Shown here in pieces: positions 26,846-36,063 of a stretch of 64,000 nucleotides of DNA; the first letter of the stretch is position 1; each line of letters begins with the position of its first letter. A program made the position numbers and the translations under genes. A model generated the notes under the pieces. That model ran no database searches and was not told the origin of the DNA. It was given only the letters and a program-made list of their open reading frames with translations. This stretch comes from Streptomyces sp. NBC_00443 (GTDB taxonomy: Bacteria; Actinomycetota; Actinomycetes; Streptomycetales; Streptomycetaceae), in NCBI RefSeq assembly GCF_036014175.1, contig NZ_CP107917.1:1054001-1118000 (forward strand), written 5' to 3'.

Positions 26846-27766
26846 TCAGCCCTTGACGGCGCCCTCCCCGACACCGCGGAAGAAGTACCGCTGGAGACAG
26901 GCGAAGAGGGCGATCAGCGGCGCCACGGCGATGATCGTGCCCGCGGCGACGAGGCGTTCGTCGTTGGCGAAGGTGCCGTGCAGATAGTTGAGCCCGATGG
27001 TCAGCGTGAACTTGGACGGGTCGCTCAGCACGATGAGCGGCCACAGGAAGTCGTCCCAGGCGCCCATGAAGGCGAAGATCGCGACGACGGCAAGGGTCCC
27101 CTTCACCGACGGTACGGCGATGCGCAGGAACCGCTGCCAGACGTTGGCGCCGTCGACGTAGGCCGCTTCCTCGATCTCGTACGGCAGGTTGAGGAAGGCG
27201 TTGCGCATCAGCAGGACGTTCAGGGCGCTGATGCAGCCGGGCAGGACGACGCCGATGAGGGTGTTGTTGAGGCCGAGCTCCCGCATAGTTGTGAACTGGG
27301 CGATGATGATGCCCTCCACGGGCACGAGCATCGCGAGGATGAACGCGAGCGTGGCCGCGCGGCGGCCCCGGTAGCGCAGCCGGGCGAGGGCGTAACCGGC
27401 GAGTGCCGCGCCGACGCAGTTGGTCACGACGTTGGCGGTGGCGACCTTCAGCGAGTTGAGGGCGTAGTCCCAGACGGGGATGGTCTCGGCGACGCGCTCG
27501 TAGTTGTGCAGGGTGGGATCGCCCGGCAGGAACTTCGGCGGGGAGCTGAAGATGTCCTCGGTGGGGCCCTTGAGCGAGGTCGACAGCTGCCAGAGGAACG
27601 GGCCGACGGTGAGGGCGAGCACGCCGAGCAGCAGCAGGTAGCGCAGGGCGAGCTCCCATACGCGGACGCGGCGGCCGTGCTCGTCGGTGACGCGGGGTTC
27701 GCGAGCGCCGGCCGACGGCTTGACCTTCGCCTTCGCCGCGGGCCGTACCTTCTCCAGGACGCTCAT
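26846..27766 (-). CDS. Carbohydrate ABC transporter permease (MalG type)
   Basis: A 306-residue inner permease with six predicted helices. The EAA loop reads EEAAYVDGANVWQRFLRIAVP, the ATPase-contact motif. It overlaps the MalF-type permease by 4 bp and precedes the GH5 gene by 53 bp. No ATPase gene is in the operon, so a shared MsiK-type ATPase encoded elsewhere is expected, as is usual for CUT1 systems in Streptomyces. Confidence 0.9.
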   Translation of the reverse strand: MSVLEKVRPAAKAKVKPSAGAREPRVTDEHGRRVRVWELALRYLLLLGVLALTVGPFLWQLSTSLKGPTEDIFSSPPKFLPGDPTLHNYERVAETIPVWDYALNSLKVATANVVTNCVGAALAGYALARLRYRGRRAATLAFILAMLVPVEGIIIAQFTTMRELGLNNTLIGVVLPGCISALNVLLMRNAFLNLPYEIEEAAYVDGANVWQRFLRIAVPSVKGTLAVVAIFAFMGAWDDFLWPLIVLSDPSKFTLTIGLNYLHGTFANDERLVAAGTIIAVAPLIALFACLQRYFFRGVGEGAVKG

Positions 27767-28665
27767 GATTCGTCCCTCCGGTCCGCGCGCAGCACAAGGA
27801 GCATCAGGGCGACGGTGACGACGAAGACGACGACCGAGATGGCGGAGGCGTAGCCGACGCGGCCGGTCAGGCCGGTGCCGGTGCGCTGGACGAGCATCAC
27901 GAGGGTGGTGTCCTCGCCCGCCGGGCCACCGCTCGGGCCGGCCATCAGGTACACCTCGGAGAACACCTTGAACGCGGCGACCGACGACAGGGCCCCGACC
28001 AGAACCATGGTGGAGCGGACGGCGGGCACGGTGACCGTGAGGAAGCGGCGGACCGCTCCGGCACCGTCCACGGCCGCCGCCTCGTGCAGTTCGCGGGGCA
28101 CGTTCGCGAGCGCGGCCAGATAAATGATCATGTAGTAGCCGAGGCCCTTCCAGACCGTCACGGCCATCGCGCTCAGCAGGAGCAGCCACTGGTCGCTGAG
28201 GAAGCCGACCCGGCCGACGCCGATCGTCTCCAGGAGCGAGTTCACCAGCCCCCGCTCGTCGAGCAGCCACACCCAGATCAGTCCGACTACGACGATCGAG
28301 GCGACGACCGGCGTGTAGAAGGCGGACCGGAAGAAGGTGATGCCGGGGATGTTCTTCTGCACGAGCAGCGCGAGCAGCAGCGGCAGGACGACGAGGGCGG
28401 GGACGACGCCGACCACGTAGAGCGTGCTGTTGCGCAGGCCGATCCAGAACATGTCGTCGCCGAGCAGCTCGCGGAAGTTGGCGAGGCCCACGAACTCGCC
28501 CGGGATCAGCGTGCGGCGGTCGGTGAAGGCGTTGACCAGCGTGGAGACGAACGGGTACAGGATGAAGGCGCCGATGACCAGCAGGCCCGGGGCGGCGAAC
28601 AGCCAGGGGCTGATGGGCAGTTGGCGCCGCACCCGGGAGACACGGGGGACAGCCGAGCTCGCCAT
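27763..28665 (-). CDS. Carbohydrate ABC transporter permease (MalF type)
   Basis: A 300-residue permease with six predicted helices. Its EAA motif is HEAAAVDGAGAVRRFLTVTVP. It begins 6 bp after the binding-protein gene and overlaps the second permease by 4 bp. Together with its partner it forms the membrane channel of a CUT1-type oligosaccharide importer, probably for N-glycan fragments given the co-encoded glycosidases. Confidence 0.9.
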   Translation of the reverse strand: MASSAVPRVSRVRRQLPISPWLFAAPGLLVIGAFILYPFVSTLVNAFTDRRTLIPGEFVGLANFRELLGDDMFWIGLRNSTLYVVGVVPALVVLPLLLALLVQKNIPGITFFRSAFYTPVVASIVVVGLIWVWLLDERGLVNSLLETIGVGRVGFLSDQWLLLLSAMAVTVWKGLGYYMIIYLAALANVPRELHEAAAVDGAGAVRRFLTVTVPAVRSTMVLVGALSSVAAFKVFSEVYLMAGPSGGPAGEDTTLVMLVQRTGTGLTGRVGYASAISVVVFVVTVALMLLVLRADRRDES

Positions 28666-28671
28666 GACGGC

Positions 28672-29973
28672 TCAGCCCTGCTGCTGAAGGAGCCGGTTAC
28701 AGGCCTCGACAGCGTTGTCAAGAGCTTCCTTGGGGCTCTCCTTGCCCTGCAGGGCCTTGGCGACCTCGTTGCGCAGCTCGGTCTTCATCTGCTCGCTGAA
28801 CAGCACGGGCGTGTAGTTGACCGCGTTCTTCAGCGACTTGGCGGCGGCGACCCGCACACGCGTCTCGTCGGTGCCGTCCTCCTTGGTGAAGTACGGGTCG
28901 TCGAGGGAGCCTGCGGTGCTGGGGAAGATCGCGACCTGCTTGGCGAACGACATCTGGTGCGCGGCGTCGGTGACGTAGTGGGCGAAGGCGACCGCGGCGG
29001 GCGCACGCTTCGTCTGCGCGTTGACCATCACGCCCATCACGTACATGTTCACGTGGCCGGTGCTGGTGATCTGGTCCGTGATGCCGATGTTCTTGTACAG
29101 GTTCGGCGCCTGCTTCTTGAAGTTGCCGAGGTCCAGGGCGCTGCCGGGGTTCATGGCGACGGCTCCGGTGAGGAACTTCTTGCCGGACGACTCGGGGGTG
29201 GCGGTCAGCGCCTGCGGGTCGAGGGCCTTGGCGTCGTACAACTCCTTGTACTTGGTGAGGAGTTCGACTCCCTTGGCGTCGTTGAACGTGAAGGCGGTGC
29301 CCTCCTTGTTCATGAGCTCGACGCCGTAGCGGCCGAAGTCCTCGACGGTGGGCACGTTCGCGAGGGTGGCGACCTTGCCGTCGGTCTCGTCCGCCATCTT
29401 CAGGGCGGCGTCGAAGACCTCGTCGTACGTCTTCGGCGGCTGCTCGGCGTCGAGTCCGGCCTCCTTGAAGAGGGACTTGTTGTAGAAGAGCGGGCCGGTG
29501 TTGAGGTACCAGGGGAAGGCGTACGTGCCGGTCGTGCCCGGTATCTGATGGCTGGCCCAGGCCCCCTCCAGATACTCCTTCTTGTACTGGGAGGCCGCCT
29601 TGTCGAGGTCGAGTGCGAGGCCCGCCTTGGCGAGCGGGGCGACCAGGTCCGGCGAGACGTTGACGACGTCCGGGAGCGTGCCGCCGGCGGCGTCCGCGCT
29701 GATCTTGTCGGCGTAGCCCTCGGCGGGCTGGTCGATCCACTTCACGTCGGTGCCGGGGTACTTCTTCTCGAAGTCGGCGATCAGGCCCTCGAAGTAGGGC
29801 TTGAAGTTGGCGCGGAGGTTCCAGGTCTGGAAGGTGATGTCGCCCTCGACCTTGCCGGAGGCGTCGGCTGCGCCGCTGTCGCCCCCTGACGAGCCGCAGG
29901 CACTGAGCGGCAGGACGACACAGGCGGCGAAAACGGCGGCGAGGGCTCTGCGGGGACTACGGGAAACGGGCAC
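28672..29973 (-). CDS. Extracellular oligosaccharide-binding lipoprotein
   Basis: A 433-residue type-1 sugar-binding protein (SBP_bac_1 class). The signal peptide ends LPLSACGSS, a lipobox. Family features include ITFQTWN near the mature N-terminus and YAFPWYLNTGPLFYNKSLFKEAGLD in the hinge region. First gene of a six-gene operon that also encodes a GH5, a GH85 and a GH38 enzyme, so I infer an N-glycan-derived ligand. The GTG at 29973 has AAGGAGG upstream. Confidence 0.9.
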   Translation of the reverse strand: MPVSRSPRRALAAVFAACVVLPLSACGSSGGDSGAADASGKVEGDITFQTWNLRANFKPYFEGLIADFEKKYPGTDVKWIDQPAEGYADKISADAAGGTLPDVVNVSPDLVAPLAKAGLALDLDKAASQYKKEYLEGAWASHQIPGTTGTYAFPWYLNTGPLFYNKSLFKEAGLDAEQPPKTYDEVFDAALKMADETDGKVATLANVPTVEDFGRYGVELMNKEGTAFTFNDAKGVELLTKYKELYDAKALDPQALTATPESSGKKFLTGAVAMNPGSALDLGNFKKQAPNLYKNIGITDQITSTGHVNMYVMGVMVNAQTKRAPAAVAFAHYVTDAAHQMSFAKQVAIFPSTAGSLDDPYFTKEDGTDETRVRVAAAKSLKNAVNYTPVLFSEQMKTELRNEVAKALQGKESPKEALDNAVEACNRLLQQQG

Positions 29974-30068
29974 CGTGAACCGTCCTCCTTTGCGGGCGGG
30001 TTAGTCGACGAGGCAGACCCTGCACGCCGCTCCACGGGCCCGTCAATGGCTCTTGCGGAGCTAATTTC

Positions 30069-30137
30069 ATTAGTGACTAATGCGCATTAGGATCACCGAG
30101 CTGAACCGTATTAGGCCACGGACCTGAACCGCATTAG
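30069..30137. promoter_or_regulatory. LacI-type operator palindrome and repeated motif between divergent genes
   Basis: CTAATGCGCATTAG (30077-30090) is a perfect 14-bp palindrome with the central CpG typical of LacI-family operators; it overlaps a second perfect palindrome, ATTAGTGACTAAT (30069-30081). Downstream, CTGAACCGTATTAG (30101-30114) and CTGAACCGCATTAG (30124-30137) repeat at 23 bp. The element nATTAG thus occurs three times at 23-24 bp spacing, between the SBP gene and lacI, so cooperative binding by the LacI protein is likely. Confidence 0.65.
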
Positions 30138-30193
30138 TGCATACTGCTCCGGGAATGAGCCGTGGGAATGTGTCGGCGGAATGGGGAATCGCC

Positions 30194-31283
30194 ATGTCAG
30201 GCAAGCGGTCACCGGCCCGTCGGCCGACGATGAAGGACATAGCGCGGCACGCGGGGGTCTCGCAGAGCGCGGTCTCCTTCGCGCTGAACGGCAGGCCCGG
30301 AGTCTCGGAGGAGACCCGCGACCGGGTCCGGCAGGTCGCCGAGGAGCTGGGCTGGCGGCCCAGTACGGCAGCCAGGGCGCTGTCCGGGGAGGGCGCGGCG
30401 ACGGTCGGCTTCGTGCTGGCGCGTCCGGCCGACACGTTGGGAGTGGACTCGTTCTTCCTCCAACTCGTCTCGGGCATCCAGGAGGTGCTGGCGGAGCGGC
30501 ATCTCGGGCTGCTGTTCCAGGTGGTGGAGGACGTCGCCGACGAGTGCGCGGTGTACCGCCGCTGGTGGGCCGAGCACCGGGTGGACGGCGTCCTCGTCGT
30601 CGACCCGCGCACCGACGATCCCCGCCCCGACCTCCTCGACGAACTCGGCCTGCCCGCCGTGGTGATCGGCGGCGCCCCCGACGACCGTCACCCGGGCCTG
30701 TCGACCGTCTGGGCCGACGACGCGGGCGCGATGGCCTCGGTCGTGGACGGCCTGTACGCCCTCGGTCACCGGCGGATCGTGCACATCGCCGGCCTGCCGG
30801 GCCTCGCCCACACCGAGCGCCGCATCCGCACCCTGCGCGCCGAGGCCGGGCGGCGTGGTCTGACCGAGGTGAAGTCGGTGACCACCGACTACTCCGACGC
30901 CGAGGGCGCGGCGGTCACCCGCCGGGTGCTGGAGGACCCGGCTCCCCGACCGCGCTGATCTACGACAACGACGTGATGGCGGTGGCGGGCGCCGCCGCGG
31001 CCGCCGAACTCGGCTTCGCAGTGCCCGCGGACGTCTCGGTGGTGTCCTGGGAGGACTCGGCGCTGTGCCGCATCGTCAAGCCGTGGCTGTCCGCGCTCTC
31101 CCGGGACAGCGTGGAGTTCGGCCGCACGGCGGCGCGTGAACTCACCGCTCTGCTGGACGGGGGTCGGCACGAGCGGTGCGGGTGCCGGTGCCGCGGTTGG
31201 TGGAGCGGGGGAGTACGGGGGTGGTGCGCGGGCGTGACCGCCCTAGCCGCCCAGCCCCTGCAGCCCCTCATAGGCAGCCGTGA
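30194..31283 (+). pseudogene. LacI family regulator, frameshifted
   Basis: The N-terminal helix-turn-helix is intact (TMKDIARHAGVSQSAVSFALNGRPGVS), and a periplasmic-binding-type core follows. The frame breaks at the CCCC run 30944-30947: adding one C restores PAPPTALIYDNDVMAVAG, which continues the LacI fold in the next frame. A second break near 31175-31176 (CGG TGC where CGG GTG is expected) restores RVRVPVPRLVERGST. With both corrected the frame runs to a TGA at 31281-31283 and overlaps the convergent hydrolase. Either the repressor is lost or these are assembly errors. Likely regulator of the N-glycan operon. The ATG at 30194 is the preferred start. Confidence 0.8.
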
Positions 31284-32349
31284 CGATCTCCAGCCCCCGT
31301 GTGTCCTCCGTCGGCTCGCGCATCTGCTGCGTCACGTACGCCACCACCATCCGGCTGTCGGGCTCGATCATCACCAGGGAACCGCCCCAGCCGCCCCAGC
31401 CGAATGCGCTGCCGAACAGGCCGTAGCCCAGGCCCCACCGCATCGGCATGCCGAGGACGCGGTCGTCGCCGGCGAACTGTTCCTCCCGCGCGCGGTCGCT
31501 GCCGGTCCGGGACAGCAGCCGTACCCCGTTCGCCTCTCCCCCGCATGCCAGCAGCGACTGGACCAACGCGACCGAACGGGCGTTGCCGAAGCCGCTGGCC
31601 GCGGGGATCTGGGCGCGGCGCCAGGCCAGACTGTTGCCGTCGCGGACGCGGACGCCGTTGCCCGCCTCGGAGCCCGAGGGGTTGGCGGGGGCACTGGCCG
31701 CGTAGTCCTCGCCCTGCCCCGTCGGCGGGATCGTGCGCGCGACCCGATGGTCGTGCTCGGCGGCAAGTCCGATGTGGAAGTCCGCGCCCAGCGGCCCGGT
31801 GACCTCCTCGGCGAGGAACTCGCCCACGCTGCGGCCGGTGATCCGCCGCACGACCTCGCCGACGAGGAATCCCTGGGTGAGCGAGTGATACCCGGCCGCC
31901 GTGCCCGGCTCCCATCGCGGGGCCCGCGCGGCGAGCCGTGCCGTGGCGGCGGGCCAGTCGTAGAGCTCCTCGACCGGCCCGTCCCAGTCGGGCAGACCGG
32001 CGGTGTGCGAGAGCAGGTGCCGTACCAGCACCTTCTCCTTGCCCGCCGCCGCGAACTGGGGCCAGTAGCGGGAGACCGGTGCGTCCGGGTCGAGTTCGCC
32101 GCGGTCGGCCAGGACGAGGGCGCACAGGGCCGTCATCGTCTTGGTCACCGACCAGACGTTGACGATCGTGTCGCGCTCCCACGGGACGGTCCGCTCGGCG
32201 TCCGCGAAGCCGCCCCAGACGTCCACGACCGGCTCACCGTCCACGAAGACCGCGACGGAGCCGCCCGCGTCCCCCGCGTCCAGCGTCGCGGCCAGCGCGT
32301 TCGGCACGGCGGTGAACAGGTCGTCGTACGTGCCCTGAATGTCGGCCAT
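31243..32349 (-). CDS. Serine hydrolase, beta-lactamase/esterase class C family
   Basis: A 368-residue cytoplasmic protein of the beta-lactamase (DUF/EstB-like) family. The catalytic SxxK is in NVWSVTKTMTAL, and the second motif is YHS (YxN variant) in GYHSLTQGFLVGE. The fold includes HLLSHTAGLPDW, a hallmark of this family. No signal peptide is seen. It is downstream of the GH29 gene by 33 bp, in the same operon as GH20 and GH29. The substrate is unknown; esterase or deacetylase activity on glycans is possible. The start at 32349 is preferred; 32358 is possible. Confidence 0.8.
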   Translation of the reverse strand: MADIQGTYDDLFTAVPNALAATLDAGDAGGSVAVFVDGEPVVDVWGGFADAERTVPWERDTIVNVWSVTKTMTALCALVLADRGELDPDAPVSRYWPQFAAAGKEKVLVRHLLSHTAGLPDWDGPVEELYDWPAATARLAARAPRWEPGTAAGYHSLTQGFLVGEVVRRITGRSVGEFLAEEVTGPLGADFHIGLAAEHDHRVARTIPPTGQGEDYAASAPANPSGSEAGNGVRVRDGNSLAWRRAQIPAASGFGNARSVALVQSLLACGGEANGVRLLSRTGSDRAREEQFAGDDRVLGMPMRWGLGYGLFGSAFGWGGWGGSLVMIEPDSRMVVAYVTQQMREPTEDTRGLEIVTAAYEGLQGLGG

Positions 32350-32382
32350 GTACTCCATCCAGCCCGTACGGCCCCGCCCCGG

Positions 32383-33945
32383 TCAACCGAATTTCTTCAC
32401 CCGCGACCGGTACAGCCCGAACTCCACGATCCGCACCGCGGCCCGCGAGCCGGTCACCCGGACCCGCCACCGCCGCGCCCGCACCGGAGCCGCCAGCAGC
32501 AGGATCCGGCTCGCGCCGATCGCCCCGGCCCGGGTCACCTCCGTCCAGGCACCGTCCCGCTGCGCCTCGACGACGAAGCTCTCCACCTGCTGCCCGTGCC
32601 GGATGTCCTCGGCCAGTCGGATCCGGTCCACTTCCCGCTCGCGGCCGAGGTCGACGGTGACCCGCCCCGGAGACGCGGTGGTACGGCCGTCGCGCGCCAG
32701 GTCGTCCGGCAGCTCACGGTCCACGCGTTCGCGGAACTCCCGTAGCCGTGCCACGTCAGCGGCAGGCAGAAGGCCTTCTGTGTCCGGCGGGATGTTGAGC
32801 AGGAGCACCGAGTTGCGGCCCACGGACCGGAAGTAGATGTCCGTCAACTGCTCGACACCCTTGGGCTGTTGGTCGGCGTGGTAGAACCAGCCGTCCCGGA
32901 TGGAGACGTCACACTCGGCCGGCCACCACTGGAGGTGGTCGGCGACGGGCCGGGCCTGGAGCAGTGCCGCACGGCTGCCCATGTCGGGGGCGTCGTACGC
33001 GAGGGCGTAGTCCGTCCGGCCGTAGTCCTTCTCCTGCACCGGTACGACGCTCCACTCGTCCTCCCGGGCCAGCCCGCCCTCGTTGCCGACCCACCGCACG
33101 TCCGGGCCGGACACGGCGACGGCGGCGTCGGGCGCGAGCGAGCGGACGAGGCCGTACCAGCTGTCCCAGTCGTACTTCTCCACCTTGTCCGGCGGGATGC
33201 GGCCCTGCGCCCCGTCGAACCAGACCTCGTCGATGGGGCCGTACTCGGTGAGGACCTCGTAGAGCTGGTTGAGCATGTGGGCGCCGTAGTCGGTGGCGGG
33301 GAGGGTGTACGTGCGTGACGCCGCCGGGGTGCGGTCGTCGGCCTCGACGGCGGTCGGGATGCTGTGGTCGGTACGCGCGCTGCCGTTGGCGTACACGCCG
33401 TGGAGGTACTGGTTCTCGTCCGCCGGTGAGATGTAGACGCCGACCTTGATGCCGTACCGGCGCATGGAGTCGGCGAAGGAACGCAGCACGTCACCCCGGC
33501 CCTCACGCCAACTGCTCGACGCCACCGAGTGGCCGGTGTAGCGGGACGGGTAGAGCACGAAGCCGTCGTGGTGCTTGACGGTGAGGATGGCGAGCCGGAA
33601 GCCGCCGTCGCGCAGGGCGCGGGCCCACTGGTCGGTGTCGAGGCCGGCCGGCTGGAACACGTCCGGGTCCTCGTCGCCGGTGCCCCACTCCAGACCGGTG
33701 AAGGTGTTCACTCCGAAGTGCAGGAACGCGGTGCGCTCCAGCCGCTGCCAGGCGATCTGCCGTGCCGTGGGACGGACTTGGGAAGCCTTGCGGACCAGGT
33801 CGGCCTCGGTGTCGTCGGGGCTGACGGGTATGCGGTAGCGGGCGTCGGTTGCAGCGGCGGCGGGTGCCGCGAGGGCGGGTCTTGTCGCGCCGGTCGCGGC
33901 GAGCACCGCGGCTGTCGCGACGAAGACGCGTCGGGAAACGGCCAT
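32383..33945 (-). CDS. Secreted alpha-L-fucosidase, GH29
   Basis: A 520-residue exported fucosidase. The N-terminus MAVSRRVFVATAAVLAATG is a Tat-type signal (twin Arg). The catalytic nucleophile is Asp244 in PIDEVWFDGAQG, and TVKHHDGFVLYPS and the C-terminal beta-sandwich are typical. It would release L-fucose from N-glycans or other glycans outside the cell. It lies in an operon 37 bp downstream of a GH20 gene. The released fucose could feed the import and oxidation operon at 10835-18664. Linkage (alpha-1,3/4 or alpha-1,6) is not determined by the sequence alone. Confidence 0.9.
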   Translation of the reverse strand: MAVSRRVFVATAAVLAATGATRPALAAPAAAATDARYRIPVSPDDTEADLVRKASQVRPTARQIAWQRLERTAFLHFGVNTFTGLEWGTGDEDPDVFQPAGLDTDQWARALRDGGFRLAILTVKHHDGFVLYPSRYTGHSVASSSWREGRGDVLRSFADSMRRYGIKVGVYISPADENQYLHGVYANGSARTDHSIPTAVEADDRTPAASRTYTLPATDYGAHMLNQLYEVLTEYGPIDEVWFDGAQGRIPPDKVEKYDWDSWYGLVRSLAPDAAVAVSGPDVRWVGNEGGLAREDEWSVVPVQEKDYGRTDYALAYDAPDMGSRAALLQARPVADHLQWWPAECDVSIRDGWFYHADQQPKGVEQLTDIYFRSVGRNSVLLLNIPPDTEGLLPAADVARLREFRERVDRELPDDLARDGRTTASPGRVTVDLGREREVDRIRLAEDIRHGQQVESFVVEAQRDGAWTEVTRAGAIGASRILLLAAPVRARRWRVRVTGSRAAVRIVEFGLYRSRVKKFG

Positions 33946-33982
33946 GGGACGGCTCCTCGGGTCGGGTCCTCAGGTCGGGTCC

Positions 33983-35814
33983 TCAGGTCAGGTGCCAGAC
34001 GGCGGGCGTGCCCTGGTCCGGCGGGTACTGCGCGAGCCGACTGTCCCCCGCCACACTCAGCACCATCCGCGTGATGGCGCTGACGAGCCGGTAGCCACCC
34101 GCTACGGGTTCCAACTGCCAGCGCTGGAGGGTGCTTTGCGCATCGCAGACTTGGGGCGCCGCCTCCAGTCCGGGCTGCAGCGGCACGTTGAGCGTGAGTT
34201 TCCCGCCGCGCACCTCCAGGCAGCCCTTCGCGGTCCGCAGGGTCACGTAGCCGTCGGTGGTGCGCTTCACCTCGGCGGCGAAGGACCGACCGGGCGTCCG
34301 GAAGGTGTACGACCCGTCCGCGACCGGCACCCGCGTCAGGTCCCGCCACCCCGGCGCGTGCCCGATGGCCGTGCCGCGCGCGGTGAACCCGGCGTAGGTG
34401 ACGTCGGGATGCGGTTCGCCCCACGTTGCCTGGGCGATGTGCCGCAGCGCGGGCCACAGGGCGGCGGCGACCTCGTTCTCGGTCTCGCCGCGGCCGTTGT
34501 CGGGCCACAGGCTGATCTTCGCGCCGGTGATCCCGTCGCTGGAGGCCAGCTTCTCCCCTCGAAGCTGCGCGGGTCCCAGCTCTGGTCGTACAGCCCCTCG
34601 GTGTCGCTGTGGAAGCCGCCGCGGACCAGGTAGAGGGCGTACGCCGCGTTCATCAACGGATAGCCCTGATCGAGGAGTCGGCTCGGCTTCACCGCCACGT
34701 TCAGCCAGTGCTCGACCGTCGTGCCGGCGGTCACCGGGACGGTGTTGGCGCCGGTGAGCCCGTCGTTCCAGATGCGCAGCTTCCTGCCCTTGTCCGCCGC
34801 GTAGGTGTGGACACGGTTGACGAAGTCGATGAACGCGTCCTGGGGTGTGGCGTCCGGGCCGTACTTGTCCTGCGCGTACTTCAGGATCTGGGGGTACTTG
34901 GCGAAGTCGGAGCCGAGCATGTACTCGTCGGCCCCCATGTGCCAGGAAGTCGCGGGGAAGACCTCGGCGTACTCGTCGATCAGGCTGGTGTAGTAGGCGA
35001 AGGCCTCCGGCCGGGTGATGTCGAGACGCGAGGGCTGCTTGTTGCCGTCGGAGTCGGTGAGCTGGAGATCCGGGCGGTTCTCGATCCACGGGTCCATGTG
35101 CCCCGGGGAGTTGATCTCGGGGATGATCTCGACGTGGTACCGCTTGCCGAGAGCGACCAGGCGGCGTATCTCGTCCTTGGTGTAGTAGCCCCAGGTGTTG
35201 GCCTCGGGGTGCGCCTCGCTCTTCACCTTCAGTTCGAGGAGCAGCTGGTTGAGCTTGTGGTACGCCATCTCGCGGACCAGGTTCTCCAGCCAGGGCATCG
35301 AGATGTTGATATAGCAGGCACAGACGCCGACGCCCCGCTCCTTGTAGCGCGGTACGTCGACCGTGCGGCCGCCCGGGATCCGGTCGCCCTGGGCGAGGAG
35401 CTGGAGGACGGTGCGGGTGCCGTAGAAGGCGCCGGTCTCGGTCGCCGCAGTGACGGAGAGCCGCTTGTCCGCGCGGAGTTGATAGCCCTCCGTGCCGAGG
35501 GAGGTCCGGGCGGGCGCGACGTCGATAACGATGTCACCGGGCCGGGCGCCGCCGTGCACCACGGGAACCCTGCCGTGGCCGGCGTCGTCGAGGTCGTCGG
35601 CCAGGGTGCCGGCGACCCGCCGTTCGCCCGCGCTGTCGGCCACCAGGCGGGGGGAGCGCCCGTACAGGTAACTGCCGGATGCCGGCGTCCAGTCGGCCAG
35701 GGCCGGCACCGTGACCGGCGTCCCCCGGTCGTCCTCCGCGAGCGCCGGCGCCGGGGCCGCGAGCAACAGCATCAGCGCCGCGAGGACACTGAACGATCGC
35801 CAGCGTCTCCTCAT
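33983..35814 (-). pseudogene. Secreted beta-N-acetylhexosaminidase, GH20, one-base frameshift
   Basis: The enzyme is complete except for one frame break. It starts with a signal peptide (about 1-26), a GH20b-like domain, then the TIM barrel with the catalytic pair Asp296-Glu297 in WHMGADEYM. Around residue 417, at the CCCC run 34555-34558 (GGGG on the coding strand), adding one base joins the barrel to the tail GEKLASSDGITGAKISLWPDN in the adjacent frame. The corrected length is 610 residues. The last 110 residues carry QxW-like motifs (QRWQLEP, VWHLT) of a ricin-type lectin. It would remove terminal GlcNAc. The single G/C-run error suggests a sequencing artefact. Confidence 0.85.
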
Positions 35815-35827
35815 GAGGCACCCCCAT

Positions 35828-36046
35828 TCATCGGATGTCTGATGATTGGGCGGGCCCCAGAGGCTGTCAATGGGATGTGACTGGCGCCGGATTGGCTGAT
35901 TGATCGGATGATGCGCAGGTCAGCGGCGTGGCCTCGAGGAGGGGTGCTGTGAAAAGTCCAAGAAGACCGTCCCGAATATCCAAGCCCGGCGACCTCTCGA
36001 CGCCGGGCCTGCCGCCGGGCAGAGTTCTCCTACATACTCGCGAGTA
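35828..36046. promoter_or_regulatory. Intergenic control region between GH20 and amidase genes
   Basis: About 250 bp divergent region without a gene. TCATC/GATGA form an inverted repeat at 35828-35845, and ATCGGATG recurs at 35903-35910, both plausible operator elements for the GH20 operon. GCCCGGCG/CGCCGGGC form a stem at 35984-36008. TACTCGCGAGTA (36035-36046) is a perfect palindrome 17 bp before the amidase start, of the type bound by TetR proteins. Confidence 0.5.
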
Positions 36047-36063
36047 AGCCCCGAGGAGCGCCC

